DNA from: Lonicera japonica
Taxonomy: Eukaryota > Streptophyta > Magnoliopsida > Dipsacales > Caprifoliaceae
DNA length: 64,000 bases
Assembly (NCBI GenBank): GCA_021464415.1
Contig: CM038469.1
Location: 59,563,650 to 59,627,649 of the forward strand
Direction of reading: 5' to 3'
Part shown: positions 46,933 to 59,154 of the stretch, in pieces
Layout: the number at the start of each line of letters is the position of its first letter
Position numbering within the stretch: position 1 is the stretch's first letter
Notes under the pieces: model-generated
What the model saw: only the letters and a program-made list of their open reading frames with translations
Told to the model about the DNA's origin: nothing
Database searches by the model: none
Position numbers and translations under genes: made by a program

Positions 46933-49246
46933 TGTAAAACCCCTAATTTTAGTAAATTAATTTTAATTTATTTTATAAGAAAATTTAAAATAAGGATGAT
47001 TGAATTTAAAATTTGATTTAGTTTTAAAATTTGGATTGGTTGAGAATTTGAGCTTGATTATATATTGTTTCCTTTTTTTGATTAACTTTAATTGATTTAG
47101 TTTAAAATATTATATTTATATAAATGGATAATCGTAGTCTAGAATATTATGTATCAAGTGATAACTATATTGGTGCTCACAGCTTAACAGGTGGGAGAGA
47201 GAGGAGAAGAAAAACAAAGGAATGGTGGTCCAGAGGGTTAGAAAGAATGGAGGAAATAAGGGGACAAAAAGCTAGAATCAATAAGAGAGAGATAAAAGAA
47301 AAGGAAGAAAAAAAGAGAACAAGAAAAGAATTGCACGCTCTCGATCGACGTCTCGTTTTCAATATGAGGTAAGAAAGCTAGAATACTTAATTGAGTTTCT
47401 ATTCAATTTAATTGTTGTCACACCTGTTCATTTATTTATGTGAATTAATTGCTACGTTCTCAATAACATATGATTAGGATTGATATCATGACTTGGTTTT
47501 TCGCATATGCTGATATTTATATTTTATTCTTATACTTGGTATAAACGAATTTAGGCAGTGCTCACATATTATCGAGGAACCTATTGGGTTATGTAGCTCG
47601 CCCTCCACTATACTTTGTTTTGCAGGATTGATAAGATAGAGATTTGCCATGGGAATGGTAGATTCGTAGTGATTTATTGTTGAATAGTGGATCTTTGTAC
47701 GTGGATATCTATATAATAAGGGGCCATGGTTTTTGAATCTTAAAATTTAGAGGGGAATAAATAATTGTGCGGCACAGATTAAAGATGCTTTATGAATGGT
47801 TGGTAGCGCCTTTGGCTAGGGTTTACAACCTAGTTTTCATATATTGTTGGATTGTAATTAGGACGGTAGACGTGTAGATCCTTTGGCCAACATATTTTGA
47901 GAATCTTATGCATCTCTATTGTGTTCTCATAAATAAAATTTTGCTATGGTAGTTAATTTGGACTTAGATTATTATTTAATTTTATCCAAAATTCTCCTAT
48001 TTTTTTGAAAATTAATTTTATTGGGACCAAAAAATCGGGTCGTGATAACTTGCTATCAGAGTTCAAGTACACGAAAATCTTTCGACTTGGGGTAGGACCT
48101 ATTGCGCTATTTCGTTGTACTATGCATTGTTCATATTTGCTTGTTTACCATTGTATGTAATATGTGATTTATTGTTATTCTAAAATATTGCGACGATTTT
48201 TTATTTAGATAGATTGATTTTAAACCTATAATTTATTTTTTTGGAATGACTTTATTGGAATCTATATATGACTTTATTGGGTGATGCATGCATATATATA
48301 TATATATATATATAATATGTTGCCAAGTAAATAGACATTTACATGTTTGCTTGTATGTATTAAAATGTATTAGTCGAGTCTTGTGCACATGTGTATATAT
48401 GGTGAAGACTCAAAGTATATTCTTTTCTACATTTTGAATTTATCAACCATCTTATTTGTGTACTAGAGTTCCATGTTAATGTGAAAAATTGATAATGTTT
48501 TTATAATATCTCTCATTTATAAATTAAGAGCTATAGATTAATAATATTGTGTATCTTGTTCTCTTATTATATTCGATTAATAAACTTTCCATTCCAAGCT
48601 CTAGAATAATAAAGGAAATTAAACTAGTAGTAAAGGTATGCCACAAAAGTGAGGGCTAATGGTTGGAATTACAAAATTTGTTGCTTTATTTGAGTGGGTT
48701 TCTTTTTACAAATCTTACCAAAAGAATAATCTTGCGCAAGGAGAAAAAAATTTTCTTTATGAGGACGGATTTTTTCTTCCCATAAACTTGGACTTAGTTC
48801 GTTCTTGTAGTTGAGTATTATAACTAATTCTGGAAGTAATTGAAGTTTAGGCATTAAAAAAAAAGAAAAAAAAAGTGATTCTGAAAATAATAAATATCCA
48901 AGAACCGGCATATATATGTTGAGTAGGGACAACAAATCCCATTGTATCTTTGGTCAAGTTAGTGTCTATTGAGGCACGAGATTCACTCTGGTACCATGAT
49001 TTAATTGTTGAATGTTGAATCTTTGTATGTGAATATTTACATAAATTGTTTAGTTGTAATCAGGAATTGGGAAGTGTAGATTTTTTGGCTAATGTATTTT
49101 TGAAGATCTTATGCATTTCTCTTTTGTTCTCAAAAATAAAATTTTATTATTGTAGTTTGAATTTTGATTATTATTTAATTTTATCCAAAATTCTCTTATT
49201 TTTCTTAAAATTTATTTAATTGCACTTGAAAAATCGAGATGTAACG
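46933..49246 (+). mobile_element. LTR retrotransposon remnant
   Basis: The 5' LTR runs about 46933-48048: it starts TGTAAAACCCCTAATTTTAG and ends AAAATCGGGTCGTGATAAC. It is followed by a primer-binding site TGCTATCAGAGTT (48051-48063), close to the TGGTATCAGAGC complement of initiator tRNA-Met. A 3' LTR fragment (about 48985-49246) repeats the last third of the LTR, including GAATCTTTGTATGTG, TCTTATGCATTTCTC and TTTAATTTTATCCAAAATTC. Only about 0.9 kb of non-coding interior is left. The 82-codon frame at 47124-47372 lies within the LTR and is Lys/Glu/Arg-rich by composition. Confidence 0.75.
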
Positions 49247-51600
49247 ATACACACACATCGCTAGTACTTTATTAATTAAAAAATGTTTCCTACTTCAAGA
49301 TTCCAATAATTACCTACATGACCTTACCATAGGACCATCTCGGTGGGTGATGCCCCTAACTAAAATTGGTTGGCTTGGGATTATTGGGATTGAATGCACA
49401 TGCATGACTAGCCACATGAGGAAATATTATTACTTAGTGGAAGATATGAATTATATGATATGATATATATATATATTGTACGTGATCGATCTTCCAAAGG
49501 TATTGACTATAAAACAAACCAACCTTGTGGGGTATAATTACATATATACCATCCAAATTTTGTGGTTCCTTTTCATTCTTTTAAGGACACCGGCCCTTAT
49601 TTCTTCCTCCTCCTCCTCCTCTGTTCTGTTTTTTCTTTTTCAAAATTAAATATTATAAAGAAACATCAATATCAACAACGCAAAAGGTGAGAATCCAACC
49701 AAACAAGTGCACACATTTTAACTAACTTCTAACATTACACTATTAATTACTTTTCCATTATACAAACATACTTTAGGAGAATTGGGTCCTTTTTTCTAAT
49801 ACAACATTTAGAATATTAGGCCATTTAATTTATCAAGTTATAAAACTCTTATATTTCATAAAGAATTCTGTACAATAATATCCCATTCGATCTATACTCG
49901 TAGTATCATGACCGACCATGTTGCGTGAATAGGAAAAAGCCACTTAATTTGAAAACTCGATCGACCTCTTTGCTACCTCCACTACTAAGCGGCAATTTTT
50001 TCATATGACAAGATCTTTAATTCTATGCAATTAAGACATATATATATATATATATATATAGGCATTCGATCGTGTCCATAGGGCCCTTTGTTTTGCCATA
50101 TATTCACTGGTCCAAACCTGCAAAATTCCACTCCGATTTCCTTCTTCCAAGGGTGAGATATTAGTTAAATAAGGTTTCAGGAATCAATTTTATCATAGGC
50201 AGTCTAGATATATATACATGATTAGAATCAACTGCGGATATTTTTATATGATAAATTTTTGTTGCTAATTATCTTTTTTTTAATATTTTAATAACGAAAT
50301 TTTGTGGCTATAAGTTCGATCTATATACGAATGACCCGTACTAGAATTACGATAAGAAACTGGCCGGCCTAATTTCTTACCTTTTCAGACATACAATATA
50401 TTTAATATATATTTTGGACTCTTAAGTATTAGTGTGGTTACTGTGGTACTTAAAATATTAAATCTGGTACATCCAGTATATATATATAATATCCATATAT
50501 ATATAGTACATCCTCAAAACTAGCTCGATTCTTTACTGCTACAACATTCTCTCTTTTATGTCATTGTTTCTTCGTCAAGATGACAAACTTCACTATTGGC
50601 TTAGAGATACTTTTCTTGGTGCAGCACATTGTTTCACAACACATTTTTCCTGGAATAGGCCGGTCTCATAAGTTTCTGAGGTGAAATTAACTTCCTTTTT
50701 GGTATAAATTATAGATTGATTGGGTCAGCTTTTGTGCACCTCAGACTAGTCTCTGCTTACAAGAGAGCACGTCGCTAGCTACTTAAAAATTTTTGCAGCT
50801 GATGAGATTCAACCTGAAAAACTTCCAATGGAACCCACCACTGATTCTGGTGCATGTCGTGACCAAATTGCCAATCTTGGTGGTTTAGATGAAATTAACT
50901 TCATTATGCTGAGTTTTTTTTTTTAGATAAATATTTTGCTTTGCTTATTCAAATTATTCTCTTTATTTATTTTTTATATAGTTGATCTCAAATTATTAGT
51001 CCCATTGGAAGGACATTAGCTGATGTACTAAATTTAAATGATGAGAAAATAAATTGTATTAATGACGATTCATTAAATTAAGTTGTCCCAAAAACATAAT
51101 AATCATACCATTTCTAAGTTTGACCATTGTTGAACTCATTGCCTTCCACTAGCTAGCTACACTCCACGTAGTAAGGCCGGAGTCAAAAATTTAATCGAGG
51201 AAGGGCATTAGATATCTCTAGATAAGTATATATATATATATATATATATTATCACCATCATAAACATATATACATATATATTCTACTTATCAGGCATCTT
51301 CCTATAATTACAATTTGCATTTTGGTATGCACAAAAAGAGACATTATTGCCCTCCACAATTCATTTTCAGCTGTTCATTGGGAAAGGGCAAACAAGTAAT
51401 TTTGGTGACCATAAAACTACCCCACTACCAACAAATGTAAACAACAAATTCATCTCTCACACACGCACTTTCCCCGCTATATATTATTTTATAACTCGAT
51501 CAGTTCACCTTGTGAAAATTTTAGCTCCGCGCTTGGGTATATATATATATAACTCATTTCCTGTTTTAAGTTGGTGTCTCCTACCATAAAGTTATGAAAA
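49247..51600. other. AT-rich intergenic, one weak exon-like stretch
   Basis: No gene identified. At 50800-50917 an open stretch after TTTTTGCAG reads DEIQPEKLPMEP and could be an isolated exon fragment; I do not recognise it. (TA)n runs at 50037-50060 and 51228-51250. Confidence 0.45.
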
Positions 51601-52333
51601 TATTAATTCAAATCTTAATAAACACCGCCCTTTAAACAACTCGCCTAAATTTTATAAATCAAAGCATTTTATCTTCATTCTAAGGATACTTGCAAATTTA
51701 CAGTATTCAATTTGCAAGTTCTTAAACTTCACCAATCTTATAAAAAAAAAAAAGCTTCACTAATCTATTTGTGGGTTTCAATTAAGCGAAATGGTGGGCT
51801 ATCTATACATTTCCACTCTACACGGGAAAGCTACGCTTCTTTTCAACATTTTACCATTACCCACAAATATGTTTACACTCAATTCAAGCAATTACAGAAA
51901 ATTAGGCCCGACTATATATATACACCCGTAATCCTTTTTAGTGCCAACTATGTGTAGATCACAAATTAGGCCCAGCTCTCTTTCATTAATGAATGATTGT
52001 CAGTGTTTTTTCATCTTGTGCTGAGATGAAAACAAGACTAAAATGAGAATGTCTAATGTGCCATCCCACTGTTTGAACCCTCAGCATCTTTCTCACTCTC
52101 AAACTATGCCAAGTAACAACTAAAACTTTCGGCTGTTTCTCATAATCTGGGGCGGACTCATGAATCTTTTGAAGAGTGGGTTAAAATTTAGTAAAAGAGT
52201 GGGCTTATACTAACCCTTTTAATTATTTTTTTTACAAATGTTAGTGGGTTTTTCAAAATTTCCCCCCTGAGCTAAAGCCCAATCTCCCGTTAGGTCCACC
52301 CCTGCTCATAGAGTTTTAGCTCCTTATATAAAT

Positions 52334-52514
52334 GAGTAGGACTTTATTGACCTTATTCTAAAGAGGGTCACAGTGACCCTTGCTTTAGATTGGTAAATGC
52401 AATAAAAATTATAGGGCTCATCATAATTGTCTTATTATTGTTTTAGTTTATCTACCAGTCAAACGCAATGATTACCGTGACCCTCTTTAGAGGAGGGTCA
52501 ACAAAGTCCTACTC
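52334..52514. mobile_element. MITE family E inside duplication X
   Basis: About 40-bp inverted ends: GAGTAGGACTTTATTGACC then TCTAAAGAGGGTCAC, with the inverse GTGACCCTCTTTAGAGGAGG then GTCAACAAAGTCCTACTC. The diverged copy in X2 is at 57555-57782, where the interior also carries a (TTA)n expansion (57666-57712). Confidence 0.8.
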
Positions 52515-52516
52515 CT

Positions 52517-52730
52517 TATAAATAGTCCTTGAGTCATGTCATCACTCTTTATTTATGTTTAGATTGCCTTGTTTGCATTCAATCTTCTCAATATAAATTG
52601 TTAAGTTATCAGCACAAAAGATTCATAGCACCTTTGTTACTTAGACACGGATTTATTAGCAAACTAAGTTCCCATGGATTCTGCAACCAGTGCAGCTGCT
52701 CTTTTGAATAAGTATGTATCAATCAATTGA
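52517..52730 (+). promoter_or_regulatory. TATA box and exon-1-like short frame in X
   Basis: TATAAATAG at 52517-52525 is followed about 150 bp later by an ATG (52674) and an 18-codon frame, MDSATSAAALLNKYVSIN. A consensus splice donor GTATGT lies inside it (AATAA|GTATGT). In copy 2 (TATA at about 57785, ATG 57941) the frame is still open but the donor G is changed. It looks like a promoter plus first exon of a captured or broken gene. Gene not recognised. Confidence 0.45.
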
Positions 52731-52905
52731 GATTAATACCAAACTTCATAATCAATTGAGATTAATACCAAACTTCATAATCAATTGAGATTAATACCAA
52801 ACTTCATAATCAATTGAGATTAATATCGAACTTCATAATCAATTGAGATTAATATCGAACTTCATAATCAATTAAGATTAATACCGAACTTCATAATCAA
52901 TATTG
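52721..52905. repeat. 29-bp tandem repeat, six units
   Basis: Unit AATCAATTGAGATTAATACC plus AAACTTCAT, six nearly identical copies in direct abutment (52721-52894), ending in a partial unit. Copy 2 of X has a single unit, so the expansion came after the duplication. Confidence 0.95.
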
Positions 52906-54423
52906 ATAATAGATATGTTGTGCCCCACAATCGTTATCTACCGTTGAAATATAGTGCTCATTTAAATGTAGAATGGTGTAACCAATCCAGATCTATCAAA
53001 TATTTGTTCCAGTATGTCAACAAAAGATATGATCGAGTTATTGCAACTTTTTACAAGATCAGTGAGAATAATGATACAGTAAGAAATCTCGATAAAATAA
53101 ATATGTACTATAATTGTAAGTACATTTCACCATGCGAAACGGTCTAGAGAATTTTTGGGTTTGAGATCCAATACAAAGATCGTTCTGTTAAACGTCTAAG
53201 TTTTCATCTACCAAACTAACAAAATGTTATTTTTTTCAATTCTGATTTGATTGATAAAGTGGTAAATCAACCTTTTGTTAACCACAAGCATGTTCCTGGC
53301 GTGGATGGATGCTAATAAAAGATATCTAGAAGTAAGAGAATTGATTTATGCATAATTTCCTAACAAGTTTGTTTGGAAACAATCAATCAAAGAATGGCAC
53401 CCGAGAAAATGTGGATTTTCTATTGGATGTATATTATATATACCAGCGGGTTGTGGAGAAATGTATTATTTGAGAAGCCTCTTAAATATAGTTCGTGGGC
53501 CAACAAGCTTCGACGAATTGAAATGTAGTGCTGGTGTTCAATATAGATGTTACAGAGATGCTTAGTACGCACTTGGATTACTAGATGATGACAAAGAATA
53601 CATTGATGGTATTGTCTAGGCAAGTCACTAAGGATCTGCACATAATTTGATAAGTCTTTTTGCAACTTTGTTGTCATATGATTCTATAACTCGACTTGAA
53701 ATTGTGTGGGAAAAATGTTGGCAATTCCTCTCTGATGACATACTTTACAACCGACAAAATATGTTGCAACATGAAGGTATTTCAATTATATTTTAGTAGT
53801 TACTACATGAGTAATTTATTATTTAATTATACAATGACAATGTTTCCAGTATTCTTTTAATTATTTTCACAATATGCAGAATTAGAATTGAGTGAAGAAT
53901 AAATAAATAGTTATCCTCTTGTGGAGATTTAAAAGATACTGAGAAGCAGTGGTAAGAGCCTGCGGGTTTTTCACTCAATGCCGCATCTAGATGCATAATA
54001 TTTTTTCTGCAATCAAAATAAACTTATACAAGATGAATTACGGTATAATAAAAATGCTCTCTCCTAAGAATACATTAAATTTTTGTCTAATCTGAACGAT
54101 GAATAACGACATGTCTATGACATTGTAATGGATGTTGTGAGATTGAATAAAGGTGGTATGTTGTTTGAATACAGATATGGAGGAACTGGTAAAACCTTTG
54201 TATGGAAAACTCTATCCACAACTCTGCGATCGAAGAGGGAAATTATGTTGAATGTAGCATCAAGTGGCATAGCATCTATCCTTTTACCTGGTGGTAGGAC
54301 TGCTCACTCAGGATTTGCTATTCCACTAAATCCAAATGAAGATTCAACATGTAACCTTAAACAGGGAAGTCCACTTATATAGTTAATAATCAGAAGCAGT
54401 CTTATCATTTGGGATGAGGCTCC

Positions 54424-55882
54424 TGTTGGTCGAATTTTAACCCTAGAGGGGGTGAATAAGATTTATAAAACTAAATGCGATATTAAAAAGTTTAAAGTAA
54501 AGTTTTAAGAATAAAACTTTTACTATGTCTATATCAAGTAAAATTGGCAAATCAAACAAGCAATCCCAAGAGCAAGCAATAAGAGAGAAAGTATAATTGC
54601 AAGTAAATAAAGAGTTTGAGTTAGAAAGATTAAACCTAAGTAGCCCAAGACGTTTTGTTCTTGCAGTTCGGTTGTTTAGACCATATGTTTGAGCCCGGAT
54701 AGTGCCCCTAAGAAGTTCCACTAAAAATCATTTTTTTTCCAGATGAAAATCAAACATTTATAAGTGTAATTGTCTTACTACACTCTAAAAGTGTTATTCT
54801 TCTCACAACACTCTATAAGTGTGATTCTTCTAACCACACTTAACACAAGAAGCTCTCTTGCTAATCTTGAGATAAACCTCTCACAAATTGAAGAATAATA
54901 TTGATTTTGATGATGAACACCAATATAGAATAACTCTCAAGTGTATTTAGAGAGTTATCAAGATTGATCAATAATTAAGCTCAAATATGAAGAATATGAT
55001 CAATGCAATAGCTTGTATACTTGAATACTGAGGATATATGAAAAATGAGTTTGTATGAGTATTCAAGTGTGTAAAAATGTGTCTAAGACCTCATATATAT
55101 AGCTTGCAAAAGGATATGGCCGTTTGAAGTGGTTACAAGAAGTTATGGGTCCAAACAAAATAATTACCAACTCTCCAATGGCTAGATTTTAGCCTTGTAG
55201 TCGACTAACCCAGTCACCATATAGTCGACTACATGGTGTAGTCGACTCACCCAAAACGCATGTAGTTTACTACATGCTACTGGAATTCCATGACAAGCTA
55301 AACCTCAAATCAACCAAACTTTTGGGGAGGGTTCTAAAGGTGATTCTAAGCATGTTAGAGTTGGTTTATAGCATAAAATCAACCAGATAAATTAGATATA
55401 TTTTTTACAAGAAAACCAGTTTATGAGAAATAACTTTGCAAATGAGGTTTTTTTTTAAACAAGATTGTGAGAATTGTTTGAAAGCAATGCATGATCATGT
55501 TTGAGCTATGTTTTTTATCAAGCAAGAAACTTTGCATAATATCTAAGCACTCACTTCAAATAATGAATTTGCGAGCCTTCATAATGCTTGATTTAGTTTC
55601 TTGAATTTATTTTCACTTGAAACTTTTACATATGATCCTTGATCTTTATGCTTCATGAGATGAATTGATAGCATGTATGTGATGAGATTGATATCCTTGA
55701 TTTGTTAAATGCTTTGTTGACTTGATCGAATATGGAATGAATGATCCTTGTTATGTGGCATGCTTTTCTTGATTTTTTGAGTGAATAAACTATAAACTTA
55801 TATTAAAAAATATGTTAAATTACACATAATTGAATTTGATGATGATTGGATCAGCTTAAAGTGTTTTTCTGAATGAATAGCA
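54424..55882. mobile_element. LTR-like insert within the Helitron helicase
   Basis: Starts TGTTGGTCGAATTTTAACCC, then CTAGAGGGGGTGAATAAG, a style common at plant LTR 5' ends. It ends ...GAATGAATAGCA, fitting TG...CA. A TATA-like CTCATATATATAGC lies near 55092 and TAGTCGACTA palindromes near 55200-55250. No target duplication, because adjacent helicase sequence is also missing. Most likely a solo LTR plus a deletion. Confidence 0.5.
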
Positions 55883-56810
55883 AACATAGGGGATGGAACA
55901 ATTGGCAATTCGAACGATGGTAATGCAATTATTGATATACTATACGACCTATTATTGTATGCATTAGATGATCCTGTTGCGTCAATCATGAACGTCACAT
56001 ATCCAAACTTTACTTCTGATGTCAATGAAACTGGATATCTTCAAAGCAGAGCTATACTAGCGCCGACTTTTGATGTTGTGGGAGCTGTTAATGATTACAC
56101 GATTTCACTTAATGCAACTGAAATAAAAACATACTTAAGTTCGGACACAACTTGTAGGTCAGAACGAAATGTTGATATTTTACAAAACCTTCACACGCCT
56201 GAATTTTTAAACTCAATTAAGTGCTCTGGCGTCTTGAACCATGAATTGAGGCTAAAAGTTAGCTCTCCGGTGATGCTGTTGAGAAATATAGATCATTCTG
56301 TGGGGTTATACAATCGGACTAGGTTGGTGATTACAATATGTGTAAACCATGTTGTTGAGGCGAAAATTTTGGCGGGCAGCCATGCTGGGCATAAGGTTCT
56401 TATTCCGAGGATAACATTGACCCTATTTGACCTTAGGTTGCTTTTCAGACTACAAAAGAGGCAATTTCCTCTAATTGTGTCATATGCAATAATAATCAAC
56501 AAAAGTCAAGGACAATTAATGTCGCATGTAGGGTTGTATTTGAATAAACCAGTTTTTAGTCATGGACAGTTATACGTAGCTGTGTCTAGAGTTACAAATC
56601 GCAGAGGATTAAAAATTTTAATTTGTGACAAAAATGGAGGACCAACAAATTCAATGACAAATGTAGTTTTTAAAGAGGTTTTTCAAAATGTATAGTTGTT
56701 TTATCGAGCTTTATTAACTTTTTGGACAAATGTATTCCATTACTATACTCATTTCTTAAATTTTCATTGTTGTCGTGTGACAATTTTAAATAAATTCAAT
56801 ATATACGAGT

Positions 56811-56839
56811 TCCTGTGCATCACACGGGTGAAATACTAG
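56811..56839 (+). other. Helitron 3' terminus
   Basis: CCTGTGCATCACACGGG can form a short stem-loop, followed by TGAAATA and CTAG, then T at 56840. A hairpin 10-12 nt before a CTRR end, inserted before T, is the defining Helitron 3' end. Confidence 0.9.
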
Positions 56840-57666
56840 TATTAATTCAAATTTTAATAAACGCCACCCTTTAAACAATTCACCTAAAATTTATAAATCA
56901 AAGCATTTTATCTTCATTATAAGGATAACTTGCAAACTTACAGTATTCAATTTGCAAGTTCTTAAACTTCACTAATCTTTAAAAAAAAAAAACTTCACTA
57001 TCTATTTGTGGGTTTCGATCAATTAAGTGAAATGGTGGGCTATCTATACATTTCCACTTTAAACTGGAAAGCTACGCTTCTTTTCAACATTTTACCATTA
57101 CCTACAAATATGTGTACACTCAATTCAAGCAACTACAGAAAATTAGGCCCGACTATATATAAACCCATAATCCTTTTTAGTGCCAACTACTATGTAGATC
57201 ACAAATTAGGCCCAGCTCTTTCATTAATGAATGATTGTCAGTGTTTCATCTTGTGTTGAGATGAAAACAAGAGTAAAATGAGAATGTCTAATGAGCCATC
57301 CCATTGTTTGAACCTTCAACATCTTTCTCACTCTCAAATTATGCCAAGTAACGACCAAAACTTCCGGCTGTTTCTCATAGCCAGGGGCTGACCCAAGAAT
57401 CTTCGGAATAGTGGGTTAAAATTTAGTAAAAATGTGGGCTTATACTAACCTCTATTTTTCTTTTTTAGTGGGTTTTTCAAATTCCCCCCTGGGCTAAAGC
57501 CCAACCCCCCTTTAGGTCCACCCCTGCTCATAGAGTTTTAGTTCCTTATATAAATGAGTAAGGACTTTGTTGATCCTATTCTAAAGAGGGTCATGGTGAC
57601 TCTTGCATTTGATTGGTAAATGTAATAAAAATTGTAGAGCTCATCATAACTGTCTTATTATTCTTC

Positions 57667-57710
<44 letters not shown>

Positions 57711-58027
57711 TTAGTTTATCTACCAATCAAACGCAATGATTACCGTGACCCTCTTTAGAGGTGGGTCAAAAAAGTCCTATTCCCTATAAATAATCCTTAA
57801 CGCATGCCATCACTCTTTGTTTATGTTTAGATTCCCTTGTTTGCATTCATTCTTCTCAATATAAATTGTTAAGTTATCAGCACAAAAGATTCATAGCACC
57901 TTTGTTACTTAGACACGGATACTTAGCAAAGTAAGTCCCAATGAATTCTGCAACCAGTGCAGCCACTCTTTTGAATAACTATGTGTCAATCAATTGAGAT
58001 TAATACCAAACTTCATAATCAATATTG
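56840..58027 (+). repeat. Flanking duplication X, copy 2
   Basis: Begins TATTAATTCAAAT as the very next bases after the Helitron CTAG, and ends AATCAATATTG. Collinear with 51601-52905. It differs by substitutions, a (TTA)n expansion at 57666-57712 and a single 29-bp unit. Confidence 0.93.
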
Positions 58028-58299
58028 CTACAATATACATAAATGATTAGCATATTCAAAGTCTATGAACATATATAGGGAAATTTTTTATTTGACGAAA
58101 TCCAGTTTTGAGTTTATATCACTTTTAATTAATAAATACAAATTATTATGAATAATCTTGTTAAGCATCTTGGATATAAGTATTTGATGATCACTATCTT
58201 GCACTTGTACGTAAGTTGGACTACAATAAACCTTCGTTATATAATGTTTAATTATTTAATATATCAATTCATACACAAACACACTAAACTACATATAAA

Positions 58300-58580
58300 G
58301 AGTTGGACTACAACTGTTGGAGTAATCGATCATCCGCCTCTGCATCGGGATATGACTCCGGTATGTTGGTATCTGGGAAAGAAACATCCCAGTGTTCAAC
58401 ACCATCGTCACTTTTATCATGAGACCATTCCTTAAGCTCATTGGCCTTGTATTTCTTTACATGGCACCATGGTGCAAAGAACTTTTCATTGTGGATAGGA
58501 TCAATGATGCGAAGAATGAATGCAAACACGAGTACGACGTTTTGACGTGCTCTTACCCTTCCTCCGCATTTTCTTATTAG
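58300..58580 (-). pseudogene. Unidentified gene fragment
   Basis: A minus-strand open stretch of about 90 codons includes FILRIIDPIHNEKFFAPW, HVKKYKANELKEWSHD and FPDTNIPESYPDAEADD, followed by a frame ending SCSPTLYM. The composition is protein-like (charged, with Trp and His) and unlike the AT-rich frames around it, so it may be a captured or left-over exon. I do not recognise the family and see no start or neighbouring exons. Confidence 0.4.
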
Positions 58581-59154
58581 GCTCCTTTTCAGTTCAATTT
58601 TTTATATGGGCATTCTAGGAAATTTATCACATTCTTCAGTGAAATCTATTAGGTGCTTGCCCTTGTTTTAGTCTTCCATTTATGTGAAAATGAGAAGTGG
58701 GTTTTTGTATTCAAGTTTCTACACACATATGAAGTAAATGCCCTAAATTTATAGAGTGTCCTTTTCAGTCTCCATATAGCAGTCCATCATTACTCAAAGC
58801 ATCGTTTGGCTTTCCAATGGTTATACGCCTGAAACAGGTGAGATTAATCAATTCAAATTACTCTGCCATTTCCATTCCCGAAGGCTAAAGTCCCATCATT
58901 GTTAATTTACAACCATGGTGGTTTTTTAACATCATTAGTTTAACATTGATAATATTACACTGGGATTTTAATTAACTAGGTTACGATTCTATATAAAAAA
59001 AATCATTACACCAATATTTTAGTAATTTAAATAATTAACAAAATTTAATTGAGATAATGGGTTATAAGGCCTCGCTCCGTAATGTTTTATAACTCTAAGG
59101 ATGGATTTATGTTTTATAAAGATAAGTAGTACTAATTTCATAATTTGGTTTTAC

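Larger units (their letters stand above)
51601..52905 (+). repeat. Flanking duplication X, copy 1
   Basis: Starts TATTAATTCAAAT after an A at 51600 and ends CATAATCAATATTG. Same order and orientation as 56840-58027, with many substitutions. Both copies contain a MITE (family E), a TATA box and a short ATG frame. Copy 1 has six 29-bp units where copy 2 has one. Copy 1 ends exactly where Helitron coding sequence starts. Confidence 0.93.
52906..56839 (+). pseudogene. Decayed Helitron Rep-helicase
   Basis: Remnant of an autonomous Helitron RepHel protein, which nicks, unwinds and copies DNA by rolling circle. The N-terminal HUH nuclease part is absent; coding resumes at DNRYVVPHNRYLPLKY and HLNVEWCNQSRSIKYLF. 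Stops and frameshifts then accumulate to about 54120. The PIF1-type helicase shows the Walker A loop GGTGKTFVWKTL (54180-54215), NVASSGIASILLPGGRTAHS, and a truncated LIIWDEAP. Sequence between there and IGDGTIG is replaced by an LTR-like insert. The C-terminal helicase part (55955-56695) is an open 246-residue stretch including [12 protein letters not shown] and [14 protein letters not shown], the usual terminal motifs. It ends at a Helitron 3' terminus (CTAG at 56836-56839). Confidence 0.92.

Noticed and set aside
47124..47372. Small Lys/Arg/Glu-rich protein gene
   Set aside because: Lies within the 5' LTR and comes from a purine-rich tract; no promoter or homology.
52721..52905. Regular 29-bp repeats as a CRISPR array
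   Set aside because: Units abut directly with no spacers, and the genome is a plant's.
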